The notes beneath the pieces were generated by a model. The model was not told the origin of the DNA, made no database searches, and saw nothing but the letters and a program-made list of their open reading frames with translations. Source: Betaproteobacteria bacterium (GTDB taxonomy: Bacteria > Pseudomonadota > Gammaproteobacteria > Burkholderiales > Rhodocyclaceae). From it: a stretch of DNA of 64,000 nucleotides. The stretch is from positions 1 through 64,000 of the forward strand of contig WQYQ01000007.1 of NCBI GenBank assembly GCA_009781175.1, in the 5' to 3' direction. Positions 42,363 to 51,706 of the stretch are shown in pieces. Both the position numbers and the translations under genes were made by a program. Every line of letters starts with the position of its first letter. Position 1 is the stretch's first letter.

Positions 42363-43376
42363 TTAGAGACCGAGCTGCTTGGCGGATAAAAAGTTGTCGT
42401 CAACCAAGATCCTGACGTTGTCTTTTGTTATTGCGGTCGGCGTCAGCAGAATCGAGTCGACTTTTTTGATGCCGTTGTCAAGTCTTGCGGTGAATTTGAC
42501 CGGATTGCCTTTGACCAGATCGATCGCGAGTCTGGCGGCTTCCGAAGCGAGGAGCTTGAGCGGTTTGTAGACCGTCATCGTTTGTGTGCCTGCGATAACC
42601 CGTTTAACGGCAGCCAGTTCGCTGTCCTGTCCCGAGACCGCAACCTTACCGACCAAGCCTTGCGCCGACAGCGCCTGGATCGCGCCGCCCGCGGTGCCAT
42701 CGTTGGACGCCACGATCGCATCGATCTTATTGTTGTGCTGCACCAGCGCGTTTTCGATGATCGACAATGCTTCGGACGGATTCCAGTCTTTCACCCACTG
42801 TTGACCGATAATCTTGATGTCACCTCTGTCTACATAGGGTTTGAGCACCCTCATCTGACCTTGGCGCAATAATTTGGCATTGTTGTCGGTTGGGGCGCCG
42901 CCAAGCAGGAAGTAGCTGCCTTTAGGTCTGACCTTGATGAGCCCTTCAGCTTGCATCTCTCCGACGCGTTCGTTATCGAACGAAATATAGGCATCTATCT
43001 CGGCATTCAGAATCAGGCGGTCATAGGAAACAATCTTGATGCCGGCCTTCTTGGCTTCTTTGATCGCATACGTCAGCACCTTGGAATTGAAAGGCACGAT
43101 TACGATCGCATCGACTTTCTGCGCGATCAGATTTTCAATTTGGGAGACCTGGCGCTGCTCATTCGCATCGGCCGATTGCACACTCACTGTCGCGCCGAGC
43201 TTTTTCGCCGCCTCGACAAAATAATCGCGATCCCGCGCCCACCGTTCGACGCGCAAATCGTCTATTGAAAAACCGAGCTTGGGGTTTGCTTTATCGGCAA
43301 AGGCTGGAGCGGTCACAAGCGCCATTCCACAAGCCAGCGCAGCAACGAGCACCCGGCGCATCAAATTGGTTTGCAT
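42363..43376 (-). CDS. xylF: D-xylose-type periplasmic binding protein (XylF-like), orphan
   Basis: A 337-residue exported binding protein of the XylF/ribose-binding family. The signal peptide is MRRVLVAALACGMALVTAPAFA; the mature part shows KLGFSIDDLRVERWARDRDY, NLIAQKVDAIVIVPFNSKVL and IVASNDGTAGGAIQALSAQG. ATG 43376 has AAGGA nine bases upstream; ATG 43385 would overlap that site. In complete xylose importers xylG and xylH follow; here no ATPase or permease is adjacent, so it must use a distant transporter, act as a sensor partner, or be a relic. Confidence 0.85.
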   Translation of the reverse strand: MQTNLMRRVLVAALACGMALVTAPAFADKANPKLGFSIDDLRVERWARDRDYFVEAAKKLGATVSVQSADANEQRQVSQIENLIAQKVDAIVIVPFNSKVLTYAIKEAKKAGIKIVSYDRLILNAEIDAYISFDNERVGEMQAEGLIKVRPKGSYFLLGGAPTDNNAKLLRQGQMRVLKPYVDRGDIKIIGQQWVKDWNPSEALSIIENALVQHNNKIDAIVASNDGTAGGAIQALSAQGLVGKVAVSGQDSELAAVKRVIAGTQTMTVYKPLKLLASEAARLAIDLVKGNPVKFTARLDNGIKKVDSILLTPTAITKDNVRILVDDNFLSAKQLGL

Positions 43377-43603
43377 TACACGCATCCTTAATGTCAGACG
43401 GCCAAATTCAAGAGGCCAAGATCTTCTCTTCCTCTATTACAGAATAGAAGAAGGCTAGCTCTCTTCACGAAACCTTATTGGTTTTCTTAATAAGGGGTTA
43501 ACCTTAGACAAAGGATGTATTTTTGCCAATGGACCGCTTATTCCTAATGCCCGGCAAGCTGTAAAACTTCGCAAAGTTCGGATTTTTCAGCGGCCAGCCC
43601 AAC

Positions 43604-43816
43604 TCACACACTGCCACCTTCATTGTTCTGCATCGCTTGAAGCAAATCCGAATTTGCGCGACGCTCCACCAAAGCACGCAGAATCGCACGACGCAATAGC
43701 TCACTCGCATTCGACCAAGCCTCGATTTCCTCCACCGTGCGCAGGCAGCCGATACACAGTCCACTCTTTGGATCAAGCTGACATACACCAATGCAAGGTG
43801 ATGGCACCGCACTCAT
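43604..43816 (-). CDS. DUF1289 family small cysteine-rich protein
   Basis: A 70-residue protein with four N-terminal cysteines in the DUF1289 pattern (PCIGVCQLDPKSGLCIGCLR), probably an iron-sulfur or zinc site. It starts within the HMG-CoA lyase stop (ATGA overlap), so it is translationally coupled to that gene. The 218 bases after it hold only an inverted repeat CCTTATT/AATAAGG (43473-43495). Confidence 0.85.
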   Translation of the reverse strand: MSAVPSPCIGVCQLDPKSGLCIGCLRTVEEIEAWSNASELLRRAILRALVERRANSDLLQAMQNNEGGSV

Positions 43817-44730
43817 GCCGCGTTCCGTTTAGCCAACAACGCACGCGCCACACGGCCTGCCGGTGCACGGCCGAGCGCGGCATAAATGTAATCGGCGGCA
43901 TCGACGAGCTTGTCAAGCTGCACGCCCGTCTCGATGCCGAGCCCGTTCAACAGGTAGATTACGTCTTCAGTGGCCACATTGCCCGTCGCACCCTTTGCAT
44001 AGGGGCAACCGCCTAAACCGCCAACCGAGGTATCGAAGGTCGCGATGCCATATTCAAGTGCGGTCAGTACATTCGCCAAAGCCTGGCCATAGGTATCGTG
44101 AAAGTGCCCCGCCAATCGCCGCGCCGGAATATGCGCCAGCAATACATCGAACAAACGCGCTGTAGAGGCGGCCGTTCCCACACCGATCGTGTCGCCCAGG
44201 CTCACCTCGTAGCAACCCAATTCGAGCAAGCGCTCGCTCACCCCACGCACCGCCTCGGGCGCGATCTCGCCTTCATACGGACAACCCAGCACGCAGGAGA
44301 CATAGCCCCGCACGGCGACGCCCGCAGTTTGCGCAGCGGACATCACCGGCACAAAGCGTTCCAGGCTCTCCGCAACCGAACAGTTGATATTGCGTTGCGA
44401 AAAGCTTTCCGAGGCCGCCGCGAAAACCGCCACCTCGCGCGCGCCGGCGGCCAACGCCGCCTCAAACCCTTTCAGGTTCGGCACGAGAACCGGGAAGCGC
44501 ACATCACCGCGCGCCGGCAGGCCCGCCATCACCGCGGGCGCGTCGGCCATCTGCGGCACCCATTTCGGCGCGACAAAGGCTGTCGCTTCGATCGTGCGCA
44601 AACCGGCGGCCATAAGTCTTTCGATCAGACCAAGCTTGATTTCCGTCGCGACCTGCGCAGCTTCGTTTTGCAAGCCATCGCGCGGGCCGACCTCAATGAT
44701 GCGCACTTCGCGCGGATAGTTCTTTGTCAT
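43813..44730 (-). CDS. Hydroxymethylglutaryl-CoA lyase
   Basis: A 305-residue HMGL-like TIM-barrel enzyme. It shows RIIEVGPRDGLQNEAAQVAT at the start, SFSQRNINCSVAESLERFVP, YVSCVLGCPYEGEI, LGDTIGVGTA, the metal-ligand HFHDTYGQALANVL, and the signature VGGLGGCPYAKGATGNVATED with the active-site cysteine. It splits HMG-CoA into acetoacetate and acetyl-CoA, the last step of leucine breakdown. ATG 44730 follows GAGGAC. It is coupled to a DUF1289 gene; other leucine-pathway genes are not in the window. Confidence 0.93.
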   Translation of the reverse strand: MTKNYPREVRIIEVGPRDGLQNEAAQVATEIKLGLIERLMAAGLRTIEATAFVAPKWVPQMADAPAVMAGLPARGDVRFPVLVPNLKGFEAALAAGAREVAVFAAASESFSQRNINCSVAESLERFVPVMSAAQTAGVAVRGYVSCVLGCPYEGEIAPEAVRGVSERLLELGCYEVSLGDTIGVGTAASTARLFDVLLAHIPARRLAGHFHDTYGQALANVLTALEYGIATFDTSVGGLGGCPYAKGATGNVATEDVIYLLNGLGIETGVQLDKLVDAADYIYAALGRAPAGRVARALLAKRNAA

Positions 44731-44741
44731 ATGTTTCGTCC

Positions 44742-44873
44742 TCAACTCAATCGATGCACGCCACAGGCAGAACAATAACGCGTTCCGATCGCCTGCTCAT
44801 TCGTGCCGGCGACGATCTTGAAACTCCGCGCAATAAACGAACGCGCGAATAGGCTGACATTCCGATTTTTCAT
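44742..44873 (-). CDS. Possible 43-residue protein with a CxxC motif
   Basis: A short frame (MKNRNVSLFARSF at the start, RYCSACGVHRLS at the end) ends 11 bases before the HMG-CoA lyase start. The terminal CSACG resembles half a zinc ribbon. No strong ribosome-binding site is seen and no family is recognised, so it may be chance or the decayed end of a larger zinc-ribbon gene. Confidence 0.25.
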   Translation of the reverse strand: MKNRNVSLFARSFIARSFKIVAGTNEQAIGTRYCSACGVHRLS

Positions 44874-45057
44874 ATCCGTTTCGCCGCAGATAAACGCGGG
44901 TTCTCATACGGAAAATCATCCGCCCAACTGATTTAACAACTGGAGAAAATCACCATGATAAAGTGGGGGATATAGTAGCCGCCAATATTATTGAGCCGCG
45001 ATTGCTGCTTGCGCGGGCCAGATAAATTAAACCTGTCAGGGCTCATCATTTACCGCC
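44874..45057. other. Rest of a 327-base gene-poor gap before the first subtilase
   Basis: Between the HMG-CoA lyase start (44730) and the first subtilase (45058) there is no clear gene apart from the doubtful small frame. The sequence near 44935-45010 is AT-richer (including TATAGT near 44971) and likely holds the subtilase promoter, but I cannot assign boxes. Confidence 0.4.
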
Positions 45058-46917
45058 ATGCATAACAAAGCCTCCACCCGTGTCGCAGCGCTCGAAAAAT
45101 ACGCGGCATTACTATTGCTTGCGTTATTTGCACTGATCGCTACTGCGGCGGCCCGGGCGGAACAACCGGCGCGCGTGATCGTGAAGTACCGCGCCGACTC
45201 GTTGCAACTCGCAAGCGCTCCAGCGCAACGCGCACAGACGCAGGGGGCGCGTACCCAGTCGACAATCACAACGGTCAGGGAGCTTCATCCTCGCGTCTAT
45301 CTTGTGCAAGCGGCCGGGATCAGCGCGGAACAACTCGCCAGCCGGCTTGCCGCCCAAGCGGATGTCGAATACGCGGTGCCGGATCGCATCAAGCGCATTC
45401 GGGCTGTACCCAACGATCCTCTCTACGGCTCCCAATGGAACCTGCAAGCGGTGCAGCCTGCCGCGATCAACGCGGAAAGCGCCTGGGACATCACGCAGGG
45501 AAGCGATGCCATCATCGTCGCCGTCATCGACACCGGCATCCGCCCGGAACATCCCGACTTTGCCGGCAAACTCGTGGGCGGTTACGACTTCATTTCGAGT
45601 CCCATCATCTCTGGCAACGGCGATCGCAACAGCGACCCTTCCGATCCCGGCGATTTCGTATCGGCCGCGGATTTTCAGCAACCGGCATTCAAAGACCAGG
45701 ACTGCGGCGCAGGCAAGAACGTCCCTGTTCCGAGTTCGTGGCACGGCACGCAAGTCGCGGGCGTCGTCGGCGCGGCGACTCATAATGCGACGGGGATAGC
45801 AAGCGTTGGCTGGAATACGAAAATCGCGCCGATTCGCGTGCTCGGCAAATGCGGCGGCTACGATTCGGACATCATCGATGGCATGCGCTGGGCCGCGGGG
45901 CTGCCCGTCAGCGGCGTACCCGCGAATCCAAACCCGGCGCGCATTCTGAACCTGAGCCTAGGCAGCAGTAATGCCTGCACGCAGGCGTATCAGGATGCCA
46001 TCAATGAAATCACCGCGAACGGCGTGCTCGTCGTCGTTGCCGCCGGTAATTCCACCTCCGTGGAAGAGCCCGGCAATTGCCGTGGCGTGCTGACCGTTGC
46101 CGGGCTACGGCACAACGGCGCAAAAGTCGGCTATAGCAGTTTCGGCCCGGAAGCGGGTATCGCCGCGCCAGCCGGTAATTGCGTCAACACAACGGGCGGC
46201 TGCCTTTTCCCGATCATCACGACGACGAATAGCGGAACGACAACGCCCGCAGACAGCACTTATACCGACGCGACGAATTTTTCAATCGGCACGAGCTTCG
46301 CCGCGCCACAAGCAGCCGGCGTCGCGGCGCTCATGCTGTCGATCCATTCGGGACTCATGCCTACGCAATTGATCCAGTACATCCAGGCGAGCGCGAGTCC
46401 ATTCCCGGTCACCCCTTTGTTTCCGACCTGTCCGCAAACGGACTCAAGCGGCCAATGCAACTGCACGGCAACAACCTGCGGGGCGGGAATGCTCAACGCG
46501 TTCCGCGCAGTCAGCAGCGCGTTGCAGCCTGCCGCGCTTATCGTCGCGCCAAGCAGTAGCGAGCCCGGCGAAACGCTTACGCTGGATGGCAGCGGCAGTT
46601 CCGCGGCAGATGGATACACGCTCACGAGCTACGCATGGAAAATCATTAGCGACGGCGGCACCGTCAGCAACCTCGGCAATGCAGACCAGGCCGTCGCAAC
46701 CCTGGCCACGAGCAAAGCGGGAAGCGTAACACTGAGCCTGACGGTGACGGACGACGCGGGCCGCGCCAATACGACGAATGTCACCATCGCCGTTGGCGGC
46801 CCGACGCCGCCAAGCGGAAATGGGGGCGGGGGCGGAGCAGTAGACCCGATCGGCTTGCTGGCGGTCGCGCTGCTCGCGGGGCTTGGGTACGCGGTCCGGC
46901 GTGAGCGGAAATCCTGA
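45058..46917 (+). CDS. Secreted S8 subtilase with GlyGly-CTERM sorting tail (copy 1)
   Basis: A 619-residue serine protease. It has a signal peptide (ALLLLALFALIATAAARA), an I9-like inhibitor prodomain (about 30-110), then the S8 domain with D158 (VIDTGIRPEHPDF), H229 (SSWHGTQVAGVVG) and S413 (GTSFAAPQAAGVAAL). A PKD/cadherin-like beta domain follows (about 490-580). The tail is GGGGG-AVDPIGLLAVALLAGLGYAV then RRERKS: a glycine run, a hydrophobic helix and a basic end, the GlyGly-CTERM signal cut by rhombosortase. That protease is encoded at 49093-49695. A close paralogue follows in tandem. Confidence 0.93.
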   Translation: MHNKASTRVAALEKYAALLLLALFALIATAAARAEQPARVIVKYRADSLQLASAPAQRAQTQGARTQSTITTVRELHPRVYLVQAAGISAEQLASRLAAQADVEYAVPDRIKRIRAVPNDPLYGSQWNLQAVQPAAINAESAWDITQGSDAIIVAVIDTGIRPEHPDFAGKLVGGYDFISSPIISGNGDRNSDPSDPGDFVSAADFQQPAFKDQDCGAGKNVPVPSSWHGTQVAGVVGAATHNATGIASVGWNTKIAPIRVLGKCGGYDSDIIDGMRWAAGLPVSGVPANPNPARILNLSLGSSNACTQAYQDAINEITANGVLVVVAAGNSTSVEEPGNCRGVLTVAGLRHNGAKVGYSSFGPEAGIAAPAGNCVNTTGGCLFPIITTTNSGTTTPADSTYTDATNFSIGTSFAAPQAAGVAALMLSIHSGLMPTQLIQYIQASASPFPVTPLFPTCPQTDSSGQCNCTATTCGAGMLNAFRAVSSALQPAALIVAPSSSEPGETLTLDGSGSSAADGYTLTSYAWKIISDGGTVSNLGNADQAVATLATSKAGSVTLSLTVTDDAGRANTTNVTIAVGGPTPPSGNGGGGGAVDPIGLLAVALLAGLGYAVRRERKS

Positions 46918-46927
46918 CCACGGGTCA

Positions 46928-46963
46928 AGCGCAAGCCTCGCCATGAATAACGGGGTTTGCGCT
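46928..46963 (+). terminator. Hairpin after the first subtilase
   Basis: AGCGCAAGCCTCG (46928-46940) pairs with CGGGGTTTGCGCT (46951-46963), a 13-base stem with two wobble pairs and a 10-base loop, starting 11 bases after the stop codon. No T-run follows; it may end or stabilise the first subtilase message. Confidence 0.5.
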
Positions 46964-47134
46964 CGATGTATGGTCATTCTCGCGAAGTCGCAGAATCCAT
47001 TTTCCCTCCGATTTGTGGCGAAGAGGCCCCCGGCAAGCTCCGCTTCAAAACCAACACAAAGCGCCCACAGACAAGAAAAACCTACACTCTGCGCGTTACA
47101 TGCCGATACATGCAGTCGATAGCCCGTTATATGA

Positions 47135-49126
47135 ATGCAGACCTCCACAGGCTCAAAACTCATGATTCTTACCGCTGCGCAGACAAGTCAAAACCGTTCC
47201 ACGCGCCTCACGCGCCTTAAAAAGCATGCCATTGCCTTGGTGGCTTGCTTACCCGCGCTGATTGGCACGAACACGGCCTGGGCGGACCCGCCCGCCCGTG
47301 TCATCGTCAAATACCGTACCGGCTCGACGCTGCTCGCCAACACACCCGACAAACGCGCCCACGCGCTCGGCGCGCGCGTGCAATCGGACATATCCAGCAT
47401 CCGGGAACTGCGGCCACGCGTTCAGCTTGTCCAGGCTAGGGGCTTAAGCGCCGAGGCGCTGGCCGAGCGGCTTGCCGCGCAAACGGACGTTGAATACGCG
47501 GTGCCGGATCGTATCAAGCGCATCCGGACGATACCCAACGACCTGCACTATGCCTCGCAGTGGTATCTGCAAGCCGCGCAGCCCGCCGCGATCAACACCC
47601 AGGACGCGTGGGATATGGCGCAGGGCAAGAGCAACACGATCATCGCGGTCCTGGATACCGGAATCCGGCCCGAGCATCCTGACTTTGCCGGCAAACTTGT
47701 GGGCGGTTACGACTTCGTTTCCGATCCCGACATCGCCGGCGACGGCCAAACGACCGGAAGCTCGGAACGCGACGACGATCCCTCCGATCCGGGCGACTTT
47801 GTCTCGGCAGAGGATTTTAAATTGCCAATTTTCCACAACCAAGACTGCGGCGCGGGCAAAAATAAGCCCACCACAAGCTCATGGCACGGCACCCAGGTCG
47901 CGGGCATCGTCGGCGCGGCCACCAATAATGTAGAGGGAATAGCAGGCGTTGCCTGGAATGCCAAAATCGAGCCGGTCCGCGTGCTCGGCAAATGCGGCGG
48001 TTACGATTCGGACATCATCGATGGCATGCGCTGGGCGGCGGGCCTTTCCGTCAGCGGCGTGCCCGACAACCCCAATCCCGCGCAGATCCTGAACCTCAGC
48101 CTCGGTGGAGAAGGAAGCTGCTCGCCTGCCTATCGGGATGTCATCAACGAAATCCTCGCCAAAGGTGTGCTCATCGTCGCGGCGGCCGGGAACGGCGCGG
48201 GCACCGTCGACGAACCGGCGAATTGCGACGGCGTTCTAGCCGTGGCCGGCGTGCGCCACACGGGAACCAAAGTCGGGTACAGCAATTATGGACGTCAAGT
48301 CGGCATCGCGGCGCCCTCCGGAAACTGTGAGAACAGCTCCGGCGACTGTCTCTTCCCGATTATTTCGACGACGAATACCGGCACCACGACACCCGGCGCA
48401 AGCAGCTATACCGATTCGACGAACTTCGCCGTCGGCACGAGCTTTGCCGCGCCGCAAGCCGCCGGCGTCGCGGCATTGATGCTCAGCGTCAATTCGGGTC
48501 TGACACCAGCGCAATTGATTCAGCACATCAAAAGCAGCGCAACGCCTTTCCCGGCCGATCCGACATTGCGCACATGCCCGATCATCGACTTATCCGGCCA
48601 GTGCAACTGCACGACCCTGACCTGCGGCGCCGGGATGCTGAATGCGCAAAAAGCCGTCCTGGCCGCCCTCCAGCCAAGCGCTCAGATCGTGGCGTCGGCG
48701 AATACGCTTGACGTCAGTGAAACATTAACGCTGGATGGCAGCAGCAGCGCGGTGGCCGATGAGCGTCACATCGCAAGCTATGCCTGGCGCATCACCAGCG
48801 GCGGCGGCACGGGAAGCACGCTCAGCGCGCCCGATCAGCCTGTCACGATACTCATGGCGAGCGCCGCCGGCAGCGTAAGCCTGAGCCTGACCGTTACGGA
48901 CGATGCGGGCTACAGCAATACGACAAGCAAAACGCTCGCTGTAACCGGAAGCAGTGGCGGCACCAACAATCAAAGCAACGCCCCGAGCAGTAACACTCCA
49001 ATGGCAACAGCAACGGCCGGCGACTCGGGCGGCGGAGGCGGCGCGGTCGACCCGTTCGGCCTGCTCCTGCTCATCCTGCTCGCGGGAATCGCTTACGCCA
49101 TCCGCAGCGAACGCCAGGCACGGTAA
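47135..49126 (+). CDS. Secreted S8 subtilase with GlyGly-CTERM sorting tail (copy 2)
   Basis: A 663-residue paralogue of the preceding protease with the same plan. It has a signal peptide (HAIALVACLPALIGTNTAWA), a prodomain, an S8 domain with D174 (VLDTGIRPEHPDF), H251 (SSWHGTQVAGIVG) and S436 (GTSFAAPQAAGVAAL), then a beta domain and a serine/asparagine-rich linker. The tail is [25 protein letters not shown] then RSERQAR, again GlyGly-CTERM. Either ATG 47135 or 47162 could be the start; neither has a strong ribosome-binding site. Its 3' end overlaps the convergent rhombosortase gene by 34 bases. Confidence 0.92.
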   Translation: MQTSTGSKLMILTAAQTSQNRSTRLTRLKKHAIALVACLPALIGTNTAWADPPARVIVKYRTGSTLLANTPDKRAHALGARVQSDISSIRELRPRVQLVQARGLSAEALAERLAAQTDVEYAVPDRIKRIRTIPNDLHYASQWYLQAAQPAAINTQDAWDMAQGKSNTIIAVLDTGIRPEHPDFAGKLVGGYDFVSDPDIAGDGQTTGSSERDDDPSDPGDFVSAEDFKLPIFHNQDCGAGKNKPTTSSWHGTQVAGIVGAATNNVEGIAGVAWNAKIEPVRVLGKCGGYDSDIIDGMRWAAGLSVSGVPDNPNPAQILNLSLGGEGSCSPAYRDVINEILAKGVLIVAAAGNGAGTVDEPANCDGVLAVAGVRHTGTKVGYSNYGRQVGIAAPSGNCENSSGDCLFPIISTTNTGTTTPGASSYTDSTNFAVGTSFAAPQAAGVAALMLSVNSGLTPAQLIQHIKSSATPFPADPTLRTCPIIDLSGQCNCTTLTCGAGMLNAQKAVLAALQPSAQIVASANTLDVSETLTLDGSSSAVADERHIASYAWRITSGGGTGSTLSAPDQPVTILMASAAGSVSLSLTVTDDAGYSNTTSKTLAVTGSSGGTNNQSNAPSSNTPMATATAGDSGGGGGAVDPFGLLLLILLAGIAYAIRSERQAR

Positions 49127-49695
49127 ACCGCCGCCAGCAAGGCATACGCCAGGCCGCCCAGGTATCCGAAAACATGGGCGGCCGGCGCGGGCGGCACGCC
49201 CATCCAATCGCCCAGGCCCATCGGCCACCACAGGCCGAGCAATTCCTTCAATCCAAACACGACGCACAACGCCGCCCCCGCCACGCGCAGGAAACGCGAG
49301 CGCGCGCAACGTGCATATTCGAGCGTCAGCCAGGCGACGAGACCGTACAAGGCGCCCGAAAGCCCGACGTACCAGGTGAGTGGATGAGGCATCAGGGTCA
49401 GCCCCCATGCCACGGCAAGCGTGCAGAATAAAAGCACACCCGGTAGCGCACGCACGCGCCCAAGCGCGAGCGCAATCCACGCCAGCAGTGCGAGCGTGGC
49501 CAGATTGATCCCCAGGTGCGCCCAACCGAAGTGCACAAGCTGCGGCAGGACGCCCTCCCAAACCGCTTGATGCGCGGGTTGGAAAACGAAGCGCTCACGC
49601 AGCGCCGGCACAAGGCTGAATACGATCATCACGATCAGAATCAGCCCTATCGCGCCTACCGCCCAACGCTCGGGGCGCGCAGCTTCCGTGTTCAA
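49093..49695 (-). CDS. rrtA: Rhombosortase (rhomboid-family intramembrane serine protease)
   Basis: A 200-residue membrane protein with about six hydrophobic helices and the rhomboid catalytic dyad: S113 in the GLSGALYG motif and H174 in [27 protein letters not shown] (H60, N64) supplies the oxyanion-side residues. The small size and the position beside two GlyGly-CTERM proteins mark it as a rhombosortase, which removes the C-terminal helix of such substrates at the inner membrane. Its start overlaps the gatB stop (ATGA), so it is read with the gatB operon, convergent to its substrates. Confidence 0.88.
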   Translation of the reverse strand: MNTEAARPERWAVGAIGLILIVMIVFSLVPALRERFVFQPAHQAVWEGVLPQLVHFGWAHLGINLATLALLAWIALALGRVRALPGVLLFCTLAVAWGLTLMPHPLTWYVGLSGALYGLVAWLTLEYARCARSRFLRVAGAALCVVFGLKELLGLWWPMGLGDWMGVPPAPAAHVFGYLGGLAYALLAAVYRAWRSLRMA

Positions 49696-51152
49696 GCGCC
49701 GAGCTTCTGTTTCAGCAGTTCGTTGACCTGCGCCGGGGAGGCTTTACCCTTGGAGGCTTTCATGACCTGGCCGACGAGCGCGTTGAAAGCCTTTTCCTTG
49801 CCGGCGCGGAATTCCTCGACCGACTTCTGGTTGGCGGCCAGCACTTCATCAATGATCGGTTCGATCGCCGATAAATCGGTGACTTGCTTGAGACCTTGCT
49901 TTTCGATGATCTCGTCGGCGCTCGCGCCTTCGCCATTCCAAAGGGCGTCGAAAACCTTCTTGGCCGCCGCATTTGAAATCGTGCCGTCGGCGATGCGCGC
50001 AAGCATGCCGGCAAGCTGCTGCGGCGCTACGGGCGCTGCGCTCACGGCGCGGTCTTCCTTGTTGAGCCGCGCGGCCAATTCGCCCATGACCCAGTTGGCG
50101 GCGGGCTTGGCGAGCTTTTCGCCCGCGCGCGCAACGGTATCGACGTAGTATTGCGCCGTTTCGCGGCTGCCGGTCAGCGTTGCGGCGTCGTAAGCGGAGA
50201 GGCCGTATTCCTGTTGGAAACGCGCCTGCAACGCCGCGGGCAATTCCGGCAGCGCCGCTTTGACGCGCCCGATCCATTCGTCCGAAATCACGAGCGGGAG
50301 CAGATCGGGATCGGGGAAGTAGCGGTAATCGTGCGCGTCCTCCTTGCTGCGCATCGCGCGCGTCTCGCCCGTGTCGGGGTCGAACAGCACCGTCGCCTGG
50401 CGCACCGCGCCGCCGTCTTCGAGCGTCTCGATCTGCCAGCCAATTTCGTATTCGATCGCTTCCTTCAAGAAACGGAAGCTGTTGAGGTTCTTGATCTCGC
50501 GCCGCGTGCCGAGTTGCGGATCGCCCTTTTTGCGCACCGACACATTCGCATCGCAGCGGAACGAACCCTCCTGCATATTGCCGTCGGAAATATCGATCCA
50601 GCGCACGAGCGTGTGCAACGCTTTAGCATAGGCAACCGCCTCATCGGACGAGCGCATATCCGGCTCGGTGACGATCTCCAGCAAGGGCGTGCCGGCGCGG
50701 TTCAAATCGATGCCCGACATGCCGCGGAAATCTTCGTGCAGCGACTTGCCCGCATCTTCTTCAAGGTGCGCGCGCGTCAGCCGGATCGTTTTTGCATAGG
50801 CTTTGTCGCCCTCGCCGACTTGCACCGTCAGCACGCCGCCCGCGACGACCGGCAGCTCGTACTGGCTGATCTGGTAGCCCTTCGGCAAATCGGGATAGAA
50901 GTAGTTTTTGCGCGCGAAGATCGATGTCGGCGCAATCTGCGCGCCGATCGCAAGCCCAAAACGGATCGCGCGCTCAACCGCGCCGCGGTTGAGCACCGGC
51001 AGCACGCCGGGCAAGGCGATGTCGATGGCCGATGCCTGACGATTCGGCTCGGCGCCGAACGCCGTCGAACTACCGGAGAAAATTTTCGATTGCGTCGAGA
51101 GCTGAACATGCGTTTCCAGCCCGATCACCACTTCCCAATCGGCTCTGCTCAT
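49692..51152 (-). CDS. gatB: Aspartyl/glutamyl-tRNA amidotransferase subunit B
   Basis: A 486-residue GatB with the signature [21 protein letters not shown] at the start, [20 protein letters not shown] in the middle, [11 protein letters not shown], and the C-terminal YqeY-like tail ([21 protein letters not shown]). It phosphorylates Glu-tRNA(Gln) or Asp-tRNA(Asn) for amidation. ATG 51152 gives the standard N-terminus. gatA lies upstream but is separated by a lipoprotein gene and an exporter gene. Confidence 0.97.
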   Translation of the reverse strand: MSRADWEVVIGLETHVQLSTQSKIFSGSSTAFGAEPNRQASAIDIALPGVLPVLNRGAVERAIRFGLAIGAQIAPTSIFARKNYFYPDLPKGYQISQYELPVVAGGVLTVQVGEGDKAYAKTIRLTRAHLEEDAGKSLHEDFRGMSGIDLNRAGTPLLEIVTEPDMRSSDEAVAYAKALHTLVRWIDISDGNMQEGSFRCDANVSVRKKGDPQLGTRREIKNLNSFRFLKEAIEYEIGWQIETLEDGGAVRQATVLFDPDTGETRAMRSKEDAHDYRYFPDPDLLPLVISDEWIGRVKAALPELPAALQARFQQEYGLSAYDAATLTGSRETAQYYVDTVARAGEKLAKPAANWVMGELAARLNKEDRAVSAAPVAPQQLAGMLARIADGTISNAAAKKVFDALWNGEGASADEIIEKQGLKQVTDLSAIEPIIDEVLAANQKSVEEFRAGKEKAFNALVGQVMKASKGKASPAQVNELLKQKLGA

Positions 51153-51172
51153 TATCTTTCCCGTCTCATAAT

Positions 51173-51706
51173 TCAATCGCAGCGATCAACGCGGCGGTCG
51201 TACATCACCGGCAAAATTTCGTCGAAAGTCTGGCTCGGCCGGCAGAATTGCTGGCAGTCCGAAAACGCCAGCGTAACCTTCGGCCCCTGTTCCCATAGGC
51301 GCAACACACAGCGCCCGTTATTGGCGCGCAATTCGACGTTCGGCGTGCGCTTGGTCTGCGAAAAATCGGGGAACGCGAATTCGCAGCTCCCGCCGCTCGG
51401 CGTCGCAAGCCGCGCGCGCAGATATTGCACGTTGCCATCGCGCACTTCGACATCAGCTTGCGTCGTGTGGTGCCGCTCATCATGCCCGGCGCAGCGGAAC
51501 GCGACATTCAGGGTGCCCTGCCGCATGGCTCCGGTGGGCCGCCCGGCCGCCGCGGGCAATGTCGGCTCGGTCGGGCTCGTCGGCGCCGCGGGCAAAGGAC
51601 GTTCGACCTGCGCGCCCGGCCTGCTTGGCGTCAGCACGATACACGCGGAAAGCGCGAGCAGCCCGGCCGCCAGACCAATCTTAATTTGATACGCACGCAT
51701 CGACAT
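51173..51706 (-). CDS. Putative lipoprotein, function unknown
   Basis: A 177-residue protein with a lipoprotein signal ([11 protein letters not shown]; lipobox LSAC) followed by a proline/threonine-rich linker and a cysteine-containing globular part ([49 protein letters not shown]). The six or so cysteines suggest disulfides in the periplasm. ATG 51706 follows GAGGAG and overlaps the exporter stop by one base. It lies between gatA and gatB; no family recognised. Confidence 0.7.
   Translation of the reverse strand: MSMRAYQIKIGLAAGLLALSACIVLTPSRPGAQVERPLPAAPTSPTEPTLPAAAGRPTGAMRQGTLNVAFRCAGHDERHHTTQADVEVRDGNVQYLRARLATPSGGSCEFAFPDFSQTKRTPNVELRANNGRCVLRLWEQGPKVTLAFSDCQQFCRPSQTFDEILPVMYDRRVDRCD

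Noticed and set aside
43473..43495. Inverted repeat CCTTATT/AATAAGG as a terminator
   Set aside because: Short AT-rich stem without a T-run; noted only as a possible operator.
49725..51689. 512-codon plus-strand frame opposite gatB
   Set aside because: Antisense shadow of a conserved housekeeping gene.
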